Source: Myxococcus fulvus
GTDB lineage: Bacteria > Myxococcota > Myxococcia > Myxococcales > Myxococcaceae
DNA: 64,000 nucleotides
Direction of reading: 5' to 3'
Assembly (NCBI RefSeq): GCF_900111765.1
Contig: NZ_FOIB01000003.1
Span: 124,001 to 188,000 of the forward strand
Positions 46,041 through 58,308 of the stretch are shown in pieces (position 1 is the first letter of the stretch; every line of letters begins with the position of its first letter). The position numbers were made by a program, and so were the translations under genes. A model generated the notes under the pieces. It was not told the origin of the DNA and searched no databases. It worked only from the letters and a program-made list of their open reading frames with translations.

Positions 46041-46559
46041 ATGGCTAGCGGGAGCGACAACATCCCGATGACCCCCTCCGGGCTGCGCAAGCTCAAGTCG
46101 GAGCTCAAGCACCTGCAGTCCGTCGAGCGAGGGAAGATCTCGCGGGAGATCGAGGTCGCCCGCGCCCACGGGGACCTGCGCGAGAACGCGGAGTACCACG
46201 CGGCGAAGGAGAAGCAGTCCCACATCGAGGGCCGCATCCTGACCCTCAACGACTGGATTGCGCGCGCGGAGGTCATCGACATCAGCAAGCTGGGCGGTGA
46301 CAGGGTCGTCTTCGGGGCGACCGTGGACCTGCTGGACACGGAGACGGAGAAGCCCGTCACCTACCGCATCGTCGGGGAGATGGAGGCGGACCTGAAGAAG
46401 CGCTGGCTCGCCGTGACGGCGCCGGTGGCCCAGGCGCTCATCGGCAAGCGCGTGGGGGACATCGCCACGGTGCAGAGCCCCGGTGGCACCCGCGAGCTGG
46501 AGATCCAGAAGATCCGCTTCGAGGATCCCCAGGACGAAGCCCCGGCTGGCGAGGGCTGA
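46041..46559 (+). CDS. greA: Transcription elongation factor GreA
   Basis: 172 residues. N-terminal coiled coil with the GreA signature MTPSGLRKLKSELKHLQ and the tip segment AHGDLRENAEYHAAKEKQ, which enters the polymerase secondary channel and holds the catalytic acidic pair (D-x-x-E). The C-terminal FKBP-like domain begins near 95 (FGATVDLLDTETEK). It restarts backtracked RNA polymerase by stimulating transcript cleavage. AAGGAG lies 9 bases before the ATG. Confidence 0.95.
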   Translation: MASGSDNIPMTPSGLRKLKSELKHLQSVERGKISREIEVARAHGDLRENAEYHAAKEKQSHIEGRILTLNDWIARAEVIDISKLGGDRVVFGATVDLLDTETEKPVTYRIVGEMEADLKKRWLAVTAPVAQALIGKRVGDIATVQSPGGTRELEIQKIRFEDPQDEAPAGEG

Positions 46560-46596
46560 GTCCGCCGTCCGACGGGAACAGATGAGGACAGCCGAC

Positions 46597-46635
46597 GGGG
46601 GAGCGGGCCTTGGCTCGCTTCCCCGGTCGCGTTTT
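46597..46635 (+). terminator. Probable greA terminator
   Basis: GGGGGAGCGGGC pairs with GCTCGCTTCCCC (12 bp, two wobbles) around loop CTTG, with TTTT at 46632-46635. It lies 38 bases past the greA stop and before recG. Confidence 0.5.
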
Positions 46636-46663
46636 CTGGGAGACGTCACCCCCGTTCCGTAGG

Positions 46664-49936
<3,273 letters not shown>

Positions 49937-49942
49937 CGCGCG

Positions 49943-50686
49943 TCAGGGCCCCGCGTCGGGGCTCGCGGGCTTCGGGAGCGGCTCGTAGTCACGCTCCTCC
50001 ACCCACTTGCGCTCGTTCGTGGTCTTCCGCCCCGTCTCTCCACCGAGGACGCCCTCGCCCTCGCTGCAGGTGAGTCCCAGCCTGCGCGCGCAGGGGTCCA
50101 CCGCGACGATGCCGCAGGACTTGAACGAGTAGATGCCGGGGCTGTCGTCCGAGTCGCCCGCGAAGGTGTCCTGCGTGAAGCCCAGGTCGATGAGCGTGCA
50201 CCCCTGGGGCTCCGAGCCCTGGGACATGGAGCACAGGTACTCCGCGCTGTAGGAGCCCCCTGAGGTGGAGCCCGACGTCCGATAGAGGTCGGCGTATGAG
50301 TCGGGGCAGAGCCACGCCGTCTGCGCGCACTCCGGGAGCTGGGCCTTCTTGCAGGGGGCGTCGTCCCCATCGCGGGTGAACACCCCGTCCTCACCACCGC
50401 CGAACTTGTCCACGTTGAAGTAGGTGTTCTTGCGGGTCTTCTCATCGCCCCAGCGCACGGCGTGGCGCGCGGCGTCGAGAGCCGCGGGCTTCTTCTTCGC
50501 GCGGAACAGGCACAGGGACAGGTCCGACCACGCGGCGCCGTCCTGGGGTGACAGCTTGGTGAGCTTCTCGAACAGGGGACAGGCCTTGGCGAACTGCTTC
50601 GCGTCATAGGCCTTCTGGGCCTGGGCGCGGAGGGTGGCGGCGTCCGGAGGCGCGGCCGTGAGCAGCAGGAGCAGGGGTGTCAGCAT
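49943..50686 (-). CDS. Secreted protein with TPR-like N-terminal region
   Basis: 247 residues. Short signal peptide (MLTPLLLLLTAAPPDA), then one or two TPR-like helical hairpins at about 15-80 (AYDAKQFAKACPLFEKL, AAWSDLSLCLFRAKKKPAAL). The remainder is Cys-rich (PCKKAQLPEC, WLCPDS, EYLCSM, CTLIDLG, SCGIVAVDPC, LTCSEG), probably disulphide bonded. No family recognised. Converges on recG, with 6 bases between stops. Confidence 0.65.
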   Translation of the reverse strand: MLTPLLLLLTAAPPDAATLRAQAQKAYDAKQFAKACPLFEKLTKLSPQDGAAWSDLSLCLFRAKKKPAALDAARHAVRWGDEKTRKNTYFNVDKFGGGEDGVFTRDGDDAPCKKAQLPECAQTAWLCPDSYADLYRTSGSTSGGSYSAEYLCSMSQGSEPQGCTLIDLGFTQDTFAGDSDDSPGIYSFKSCGIVAVDPCARRLGLTCSEGEGVLGGETGRKTTNERKWVEERDYEPLPKPASPDAGP

Positions 50687-50699
50687 GGAGGGCTCCGCA

Positions 50700-51659
50700 T
50701 CAGAGGCGGGTGGCGGCCGTGACGTACACCGGGAGGCGGAAATTCATCTCCAGGGTCTTCTCCTCTTCGGTGGAGCCCCACACCGCGAGTTCCCAGGAGA
50801 CCTCCTCGCCCAGCTGTCGCCAGGTGGAGGAGCGCGCGTCGGTGATGAGGAACGTGAGCGGAATCTTCAACGGGCGGTCGGCGCGCAGCCCCTCGAAGTC
50901 GAGCTCCTGGGTGTGCTCGTGTTGGAGGGTGCGGGTGGTGATGCGACGCTGGCTGTTGCCCGTGCCCTTGGTGCGGGTCACCTGATGGATGCGTCGGAGG
51001 GTGACGGTGAGCGAATGCAGTGACGGGACGTCGTGCTCCGGCAAGAGCTCCACCGTGTCCTCGCCTCCCAGCGACAGGGGAATCTGTGGGAGTCGCAGGC
51101 TCACGCGTCCGAAGACGCGGCGTGCCTTCCAGCGGCGATAGAAGGCTCGCAGCAGGAAGCGCCAGGTCACGTAGAGCCCGGAGGTCGTCAGGGCGAGCAG
51201 CATGAACCCACCGCCGAGCCGCTCCTGCTCGCGCGCGTCCGGGCGCAGGACTTCGGGAGCGAGATACCCGAAGGCGCCGAGCAGCCCCACGATGACGAGG
51301 CCCCCGAGGATGGGCCACAGGAGCGGGCCGGTCGCGAGCTGGGGCGCCACCGTCTCCTGGGTCCATGGGTGGTCCCACAGCCAGGGCTCGGTGCGGTGCT
51401 CCCTCGCGAAGGCTCGCAGCCGCAATGAGCGCCGCATGCGGACCGCGCCCCAGACGCCACACACCAGCGTCCCCGCGAGCAACGCGCCCTGAAGACCGGG
51501 CGGCTCGGGTGTGTCGGTCCGGAGGCCGAGGAGCTGATACCCACCGACGAGCGCCAGCAGCAGCGGGATGATTCCCTGGACGAACGGGAGACGCGTGGGC
51601 GGAGGTTGGATACCTCCCGGGGCTTCGACTCTCCCGAAGATGAACGCCGGCTCGGCCAT
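50700..51659 (-). CDS. Four-span membrane protein, unknown function
   Basis: 319 residues. Hydrophobic segments at about 27-44, 54-71, 112-133 and 150-166, with a C-terminal soluble beta-rich domain at about 185-319. No motif recognised. The gene after it on the same strand (the TPR-like secreted protein) starts 13 bases away, so the two may form an operon. Confidence 0.65.
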   Translation of the reverse strand: MAEPAFIFGRVEAPGGIQPPPTRLPFVQGIIPLLLALVGGYQLLGLRTDTPEPPGLQGALLAGTLVCGVWGAVRMRRSLRLRAFAREHRTEPWLWDHPWTQETVAPQLATGPLLWPILGGLVIVGLLGAFGYLAPEVLRPDAREQERLGGGFMLLALTTSGLYVTWRFLLRAFYRRWKARRVFGRVSLRLPQIPLSLGGEDTVELLPEHDVPSLHSLTVTLRRIHQVTRTKGTGNSQRRITTRTLQHEHTQELDFEGLRADRPLKIPLTFLITDARSSTWRQLGEEVSWELAVWGSTEEEKTLEMNFRLPVYVTAATRL

Positions 51660-51783
51660 CGCGCGAGCGTAGGGTGGGGGGCCTTGTCTTGGATAGCGCG
51701 CCGCAGGGGAAATTCCCGCGAGCGCATGCGGGCCGAGGGCCCCACCCGCTGCTGCGCGTGCCTCGCGTGGTTAGGCTTCGGGC

Positions 51784-52425
51784 ATGGGAGATCTGGAGCG
51801 CGCCGAGTATCTGTTCGGACAGGGCATCCATGACCCACGTGTGCTCGAGGGCATCGGCCGGCTGAGTCGGGCGGAGTTCGTGGCGGAGCACTCGCGCTCG
51901 GAGGCGGGCGTCGACGCGCCGCTGCCCATCGGCCATGGACAGACCATCAGCCAGCCCTATGTCGTGGCGTTCATGACGCAGGCCCTGCGCCTGGAGGGGC
52001 ATGAGCGGGTGCTGGAGATCGGCACCGGCTCCGGCTACCAGACGGCGCTGCTGTCGCTCTTGTGCCGCGAGGTGTTCACGGTGGAGATCATCCCGGAGCT
52101 CGCCCGCTCGGCGCGCGAGCGGCTCCACCGGCTGGGCTTCGAGAACGTGTACTTCCGCCAGGGCGATGGCGCCGAGGGCTGGCCGGAGCAGGCGCCGTTC
52201 GACGCCATCATGGTCACCGCCGCGCCGGCCGAGGTGCCCGCCGCGCTGCTCTCCCAGCTCCGACGCGGAGGCCGGATGGTGGTCCCTGTCGGGCCGCTGG
52301 AGGGCGCCCAGCAGCTCCTGCTCATCCACCGGGCCAAGGAGGTGGGGCATCTTCCCCGGGTGGAGTCCCTGTTGCCCGTGCGCTTCGTCCCCCTGACGGG
52401 CCCGTCGGGTCTCCCCCAGCCCTGA
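51784..52425 (+). CDS. pcm: Protein-L-isoaspartate O-methyltransferase
   Basis: 213 residues. LPIGHGQTISQPYVVAFMTQ at about 49-68 is the PCMT substrate loop; the SAM motif VLEIGTGSGYQTALLS follows at about 78-93, then the acidic VEIIPEL and PFDAIMVTAAPAEVP. Methylates L-isoaspartyl residues to start repair of aged proteins. The C-terminus extends slightly beyond E. coli Pcm. Confidence 0.95.
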   Translation: MGDLERAEYLFGQGIHDPRVLEGIGRLSRAEFVAEHSRSEAGVDAPLPIGHGQTISQPYVVAFMTQALRLEGHERVLEIGTGSGYQTALLSLLCREVFTVEIIPELARSARERLHRLGFENVYFRQGDGAEGWPEQAPFDAIMVTAAPAEVPAALLSQLRRGGRMVVPVGPLEGAQQLLLIHRAKEVGHLPRVESLLPVRFVPLTGPSGLPQP

Positions 52426-52527
52426 CGGGCCCGAGAGGGGAGCGGTCCGCCCGGATGCCTGGAAGCCACCACGGGCCGAGAAGTCGCGTTGCCCCCGAAC
52501 GTGGCCGCCCGCTAACGTCCCGGCATC

Positions 52528-53090
52528 ATGATCATCTGTCCGGTCTGCGACCACGTACAGCCCGAGGGCACCGAGTGCGACGTCTGCGGGAAGCGCTTCC
52601 CGGTGGCCGCCGCGGGCGCGACGCCCCCGGTGGCCCCGCTGCCGGAGCTGGAGCTGACGCCGCACGCGGGCGGCCGTGACGCGGTGAACGCGCAGCCGCT
52701 GCCGGAGCTGGACATCACGCGGCTGCGCAGCGGTCCGGACCTGCCGCCCCAGGTCGTGCAGGACCTGGAGCTGACGCGCTCGGCGCCCACGGGCGACCTG
52801 CCGGTGGCGGTGCTCCCGGAGCTGGACACCGGCCGCGCGCCGGATGACGGCGTGCGCACCGCGGCCCCGCTGGGCGCCGTGACCTGCCGCTACTGCCGCA
52901 ACGTGCAGGCGCAGGGGCTGCTCTGCGACAACTGCGGCATGCGCCTGCCTCGCGCGCGCGTGGCGCCCGCCGTGGTGGCCGGGAAGCCGGGCGCGGACGA
53001 CGACAACTGGATGGCCTGCCCCTCGTGCCACACCCGGGGCCGCCCGGGCCGGGCCTGCTCCGAGTGCGGCACGCGGCTGCAGGAGAAGAC

Positions 53091-53094
<4 letters not shown>
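52528..53094 (+). CDS. Zinc-ribbon protein with three CxxC pairs
   Basis: 188 residues. Three zinc ribbons: ICPVCDH...CDVCGK (about 3-21), CRYCRN...CDNCGM (about 119-137) and CPSCHT...CSECGT (about 164-182). The linkers carry a repeated PLPELE/D-T motif (PLPELELTPH, PLPELDITRL, VLPELDTGR). It may be a scaffold or nucleic-acid-binding protein. Its TGA overlaps the ATG of thrC (ATGA), so translation is coupled, but a link to threonine synthesis is not obvious. Confidence 0.75.
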
Positions 53095-54428
<1,334 letters not shown>

Positions 54429-54437
54429 CGGCGCGAC

Positions 54438-55559
54438 TCAGTCCGCGAGCAGCGGGACGCGCTTGTCGATGGTGAGCCCGAAGCCCGCGAGGCCCCGGTA
54501 GGTGATGTCCGAGTTGGTCATCACCTGCAGCGTGCGCACGTTCAGGTCATTGAGGATCTGGCAGCCCATGCCCAGGTCGCGCGTCTCGTGCGGCCCCCGG
54601 CGCAGGTCGGCGCTGCCGTCCGGGTTGCGCTTGTGGTGGATGCCGAAGTCGTCCCCGTGCATGCCGGGCAGGTACACCAGGACGCCGGAGCCCTCGCGCG
54701 CGATGCGGGCGAGCGACTGGTCCAGCAGCGCGTTGCAGTTGCACGTGGGCGAGCCGAACACGTCGCCCATCGTGCAGGCCGCGTGCAGGCGCACCAGGGC
54801 GCTGGGGCGGGCGGCGGGGTCTCCCTTCACCAGCACCAGCGACTTGGCGCCGTCCGGCAGCCACGTGTACGTGAGCGCGGTGAAGTCACCGTAGCGGGTG
54901 GTGACGGTGTGCTGGCCCGGCTCGCGGCGCACCAGCCGGTCCTTGCGGCGGCGGTACTCGATGAGGTCCGCGATGGTGATGACGCGCAGCTTGTGCTCCA
55001 GCGCGAAGGCCTGGAGGTCCGGCATGCGCATCATGGTGCCGTCGTCCTTCACCAGCTCGCACAGGATGCCCGAGGGGCCCAGGCCCGCCAGCCGGGACAG
55101 GTCCACGGTGGCCTCGGTGTGGCCCGCGCGGCGCAGCACGCCGCCCTCGCGGTAGCGCAGCGGGAAGATGTGCCCGGGGCGCAGGAAGTCGTTGGCCTGG
55201 CTCTCCGGGTCCGCCAGCGCCAGGATGGTCTTCGCGCGGTCCGCCGCGGACACGCCCGTGGTCGTCCCGTGCCGGTAGTCCACGGACACCGTGAAGGCCG
55301 TGCGGTGGGACTCGGTGTTGTCCGACACCATCTGCGGCAGCCGCAGCGCGTCCAGCCGGTCCGCCAGCATGGGCATGCAGACGATGCCGCTGGTGTGACG
55401 CACCATGAAGGCCAGGTGCTCGGGCGTCACCTTCTCCGCGGCCATGATGAGGTCGCCCTCGTTCTCGCGGTCCTCGTCGTCCGCGACGATGACGAACTTG
55501 CCGTCGCGGATGTCCTGGATGGCATCCTCGATGGAGGAGAGCTTGGCGTCGTGGCTCAT
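54438..55559 (-). CDS. ribBA: RibBA-type protein: DHBP synthase with divergent GTP cyclohydrolase II half
   Basis: 373 residues. The N-terminal RibB domain has [27 protein letters not shown] and GHTEATVDL, so 3,4-dihydroxybutanone 4-phosphate synthase is supported. The C-terminal RibA domain retains three zinc Cys ([15 protein letters not shown]) and [13 protein letters not shown], but the usual EGRGIGL loop reads [11 protein letters not shown] and the following helix is shortened. GTP cyclohydrolase II activity is therefore doubtful. Start MSHDAKLSS chosen at the domain boundary; Met 10 codons upstream is possible. Confidence 0.85.
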   Translation of the reverse strand: MSHDAKLSSIEDAIQDIRDGKFVIVADDEDRENEGDLIMAAEKVTPEHLAFMVRHTSGIVCMPMLADRLDALRLPQMVSDNTESHRTAFTVSVDYRHGTTTGVSAADRAKTILALADPESQANDFLRPGHIFPLRYREGGVLRRAGHTEATVDLSRLAGLGPSGILCELVKDDGTMMRMPDLQAFALEHKLRVITIADLIEYRRRKDRLVRREPGQHTVTTRYGDFTALTYTWLPDGAKSLVLVKGDPAARPSALVRLHAACTMGDVFGSPTCNCNALLDQSLARIAREGSGVLVYLPGMHGDDFGIHHKRNPDGSADLRRGPHETRDLGMGCQILNDLNVRTLQVMTNSDITYRGLAGFGLTIDKRVPLLAD

Positions 55560-55803
55560 GGTGGCTTCGGTCCGCTCGCGGGTCTGCATGTGCAGGCGCA
55601 TGTAGCGTCTAGGTCCGGGGCTGGCAAGCCAACCCGCCACCCGGCGTGCGCCCGGATGATGGGCCGGAGTAGGTCTTCCAGGGGCGCTCCCCCGACTGCC
55701 CGTTTCGGTGTGGGTGGAATCATGTGCGACCTGGAAGGTTGGAGTCCCCAGGGACGATGACTCGACGCGTGGAACGGGCTGCGGTAGGGTGTCCGGTTCC
55801 GAG

Positions 55804-56142
55804 ATGAGCGCCAACACCCAGGATTTGAGGACGCGGCTCGACCAGCTCCAGGAGAGCCTGTCCGTCCGCCAGAGCACCACCCACTTCGCCCACACCGGGG
55901 TCGCCACCATGGTGGCGCTCATGCTCGGTGGGGCGGCGGGCAAGCTGTTCTACGACTCCCTGCGCACCCCGCTGCTGGCCTGGGGTGTGGCCCTGCTGGC
56001 CGTGGTGCTGCTGGGGTATGCCTTCCGCCGCTACGTGCTGGGACGCCGGGTGCTGGCGGACGAGCTCCAGCGCTACCAGACGATGCTGGAGCTGCGCAGC
56101 CAGCTCCGGCTGGACGAGCCCTCGGCGCTGCTGCCCCAGTGA
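55804..56142 (+). CDS. Small two-span membrane protein
   Basis: 112 residues. N-terminal helix with heptad-like residues (LRTRLDQLQESLSVRQ), two hydrophobic spans at about 32-50 and 57-74, and a charged C-terminal helix. Overlaps the tmk start by 4 bases (GTGA), so it is in an operon with tmk. No family recognised. Confidence 0.65.
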   Translation: MSANTQDLRTRLDQLQESLSVRQSTTHFAHTGVATMVALMLGGAAGKLFYDSLRTPLLAWGVALLAVVLLGYAFRRYVLGRRVLADELQRYQTMLELRSQLRLDEPSALLPQ

Positions 56143-56795
56143 GCGGGGCGCGCAAGGTCTCCCGTCGGGGCCGGTTCATCGTCCTGGAGGGATTGGACGG
56201 CGCCGGCACCACCACGCAGGCGGAGCGGCTGGCGGCCGCGCTGCGGGCGGAGGGGCATGGGGTGCTCACCACGCGTGAGCCCTCGGAGGGCCCGGTGGGG
56301 ACGCTGATTCGCCAGGCCCTCACGGGCCGCCTGGGCCTGCCCAAGGGCGCGGGGCCCCTGACGCCCCAGACGCTGGCGCTGCTCTTCGCGGCGGACCGCA
56401 CGGACCACCTCGCGGCGCGCGTGTTGCCCGCGCTGGAGGAGGGCAAGCTCGTCCTGTGTGACAGGTACGTGCTGTCTTCGCTGGCCTACCAGGGGGCGTC
56501 GTTGCCCATGGGCTGGGTGGAGCAGGTGAACGATTACGCCGTGTCGCCGGACCTGACGCTGTTCGTGGGCGTGGCGCCGGAAGTCGCCGCGAAGCGACGG
56601 GCGGCGCGGGGTGGGGCGGCGGAGCTGTTCGAGGCGGACGAGGCGCAGCGGCGCATCGCGAAGCAGTACCTGGCCGCCATCCGCCGCCGCGCGAAGAAGG
56701 AGCGCATCGTCCACATCGACGGTGAGCAGGGCATCGAGGCGGTGACGCAGGCCTCGCTCGTCCAGATTCGCAAGCTGCTCGGCCGCAAGCGCTGA
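56139..56795 (+). CDS. tmk: Thymidylate kinase with atypical P-loop
   Basis: 218 residues. IVLEGLDGAGTTTQAERLA at about 14-32 is the Tmk P-loop, but the invariant Lys is Thr24 (GAGTTT for GAGKTT). Other motifs are in place: REPSEGPVG (about 47-55), CDRYVLSSLAYQG with the DRY-like motif (about 107-119) and the RIAKQYLA region. It should phosphorylate dTMP. GTG start overlaps the previous stop. Confidence 0.88.
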   Translation: MSGARKVSRRGRFIVLEGLDGAGTTTQAERLAAALRAEGHGVLTTREPSEGPVGTLIRQALTGRLGLPKGAGPLTPQTLALLFAADRTDHLAARVLPALEEGKLVLCDRYVLSSLAYQGASLPMGWVEQVNDYAVSPDLTLFVGVAPEVAAKRRAARGGAAELFEADEAQRRIAKQYLAAIRRRAKKERIVHIDGEQGIEAVTQASLVQIRKLLGRKR

Positions 56796-56804
56796 GGCGC
56801 GCGG

Positions 56805-57392
56805 TCAGAGAGAGGCGTCGAAGTCCAGCTCGGCTTCGGCGCCGCCTCCGTAGCAGGGCCCGTACGTCACCCCCTCCATCTTCAGCCGCATCCGTCCGCG
56901 CAGGTGCGTGGCGCTGTTCTCCTCCAGCACGAGCCGTCCGTTGACCACCTGCATCACATCCAACGAGACGGGGTCGGGGGGCTCGAAGCAGGAGGTCTGC
57001 ACCCAGGCGGCCTTCATCTCGGGTGAGTTCTCCACGCGAGGTTTGAAGGTGTACGAGCGGAGGGTCTCCGTCTTCTTGACGTAGCTGGTGCCCGCGAGTT
57101 CGAGCGTCCGGGGGCCGGTGCCGAGCAGGGCCTTGTCCATCACGACGTGGATGCAGGCGGAGCGGCCCACGTCCTCGGCCACGTTCCGCCCGGTGTCCGA
57201 GCCACAGAGGACCAGCCTCGTCTCCTCGTCCGCGCTCAGTTCGCTGCGGCGCTGGTGGTCGAAGTCCTTCCATTTTCCGTCACGGATGACGCGCAGCGTG
57301 CCGTCCTCTGCGCCACACGCGGCGAGGAGCAGGAGGAGCGCCACGGGCGCGGAGGACAGCCTTCGAAGCGGACGGATGGGGTTCGAGGTCAT
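56805..57392 (-). CDS. Lipoprotein of unknown function
   Basis: 195 residues. Lipobox LLAAC with Cys at about residue 26, then a beta-rich domain with CGSDTG, SACIHVV, TSCFEPP and GPCYGGG, so four further Cys that may pair. No family recognised. Converges on tmk. Confidence 0.65.
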   Translation of the reverse strand: MTSNPIRPLRRLSSAPVALLLLLAACGAEDGTLRVIRDGKWKDFDHQRRSELSADEETRLVLCGSDTGRNVAEDVGRSACIHVVMDKALLGTGPRTLELAGTSYVKKTETLRSYTFKPRVENSPEMKAAWVQTSCFEPPDPVSLDVMQVVNGRLVLEENSATHLRGRMRLKMEGVTYGPCYGGGAEAELDFDASL

Positions 57393-57545
57393 GCCGTCCC
57401 GGGATTGCAAGCCGGGTGCCTCCACGCGGTCCGGTGCGCCCCAGCCCCGAGGGGCGGGGCCGGCCCTTGGAATTCGGACATCGCGGACAGGCCCCCCGAC
57501 TCACGCCACGGAAATCCGAGCCGTTGCGGTAGAGTCCGCCGCTCC

Positions 57546-58283
57546 ATGGAGCGCACGGGCGCGGCGGCGATCATCATCGGCAACGAGGTCCTGACGGCGA
57601 AGGTCCAGGACCAGAACGGTCCGCACCTCATCAAGAGGCTGCGCGAGGTGGGCATCCCCCTGCGTTCGGTGGAGACCATCCTGGACGACGTGGACGCCAT
57701 CGTGGACGCGATGAACCGGGCGAGGCAGCGCGCGCGCTACGTGTTCACCAGCGGCGGCATCGGCCCCACGCACGACGACGTCACGGTGCGCGCGGTGGCG
57801 ATGGCGCTGGGCAGGTCCGTGGTGCGCCTGCCGGAGATGGTGTCGCTCATCGAGGCGCGCGCCCCCGAGGGCAAGGTGACGCCGGAGGGCATGCGCCTGG
57901 CCGACGCGCCCGAGGGCGCCGTGCTGCTGCCCCAGGCGGGCACGTGGTACCCAGTGCTGACCGTCGGTGACGTCTACCTGCTGCCCGGCGTGCCGCAGCT
58001 CTTCCGGATGCAGCTGGAGACGGTGCTCGCGCGCCTGAGCGGAACCCCCGTGGTGCTCCAGAACCTGTTCCTGCGCCTGGGCGAGAGTGAGATCGCCGCC
58101 GTGCTGGACCACGTGGCGCTGGACATGCCGCACGTGGCCATCGGCTCGTATCCGGAGTTCGACCCGGCCAAGGACTACCGGGTGAAGATCACCGTCGAGG
58201 CCGGCGAGCGAGGCCCCGTGGAGGAGGCCGTCGCGCGCATCATCGGCGGCCTGCCCGACGGCGCGGTGCTGCGGCGGGAGTGA
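57546..58283 (+). CDS. CinA/MoaB-type molybdopterin-binding domain protein
   Basis: 245 residues. MERTGAAAIIIGNEVLTAKV is the CinA N-terminal (COG1058) opening, followed by TSGGIGPTHDDVTVRAVAMA, the pterin-binding GGxGPTxDD loop, and LLPGVPQLFRMQLE. Without the CinA C-terminal deamidase domain it is a stand-alone MoaB/CinA-N protein. Related enzymes hydrolyse ADP-ribose or NMN-type compounds, but the reaction here is uncertain. Confidence 0.85.
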   Translation: MERTGAAAIIIGNEVLTAKVQDQNGPHLIKRLREVGIPLRSVETILDDVDAIVDAMNRARQRARYVFTSGGIGPTHDDVTVRAVAMALGRSVVRLPEMVSLIEARAPEGKVTPEGMRLADAPEGAVLLPQAGTWYPVLTVGDVYLLPGVPQLFRMQLETVLARLSGTPVVLQNLFLRLGESEIAAVLDHVALDMPHVAIGSYPEFDPAKDYRVKITVEAGERGPVEEAVARIIGGLPDGAVLRRE

Positions 58284-58308
58284 CGACGCCCCCCGCCGCG
58301 CCCGGCGA

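Noticed and set aside
55560..55803. FMN riboswitch upstream of ribBA
   Set aside because: None of the conserved RFN-element blocks were found on the minus strand in this gap.
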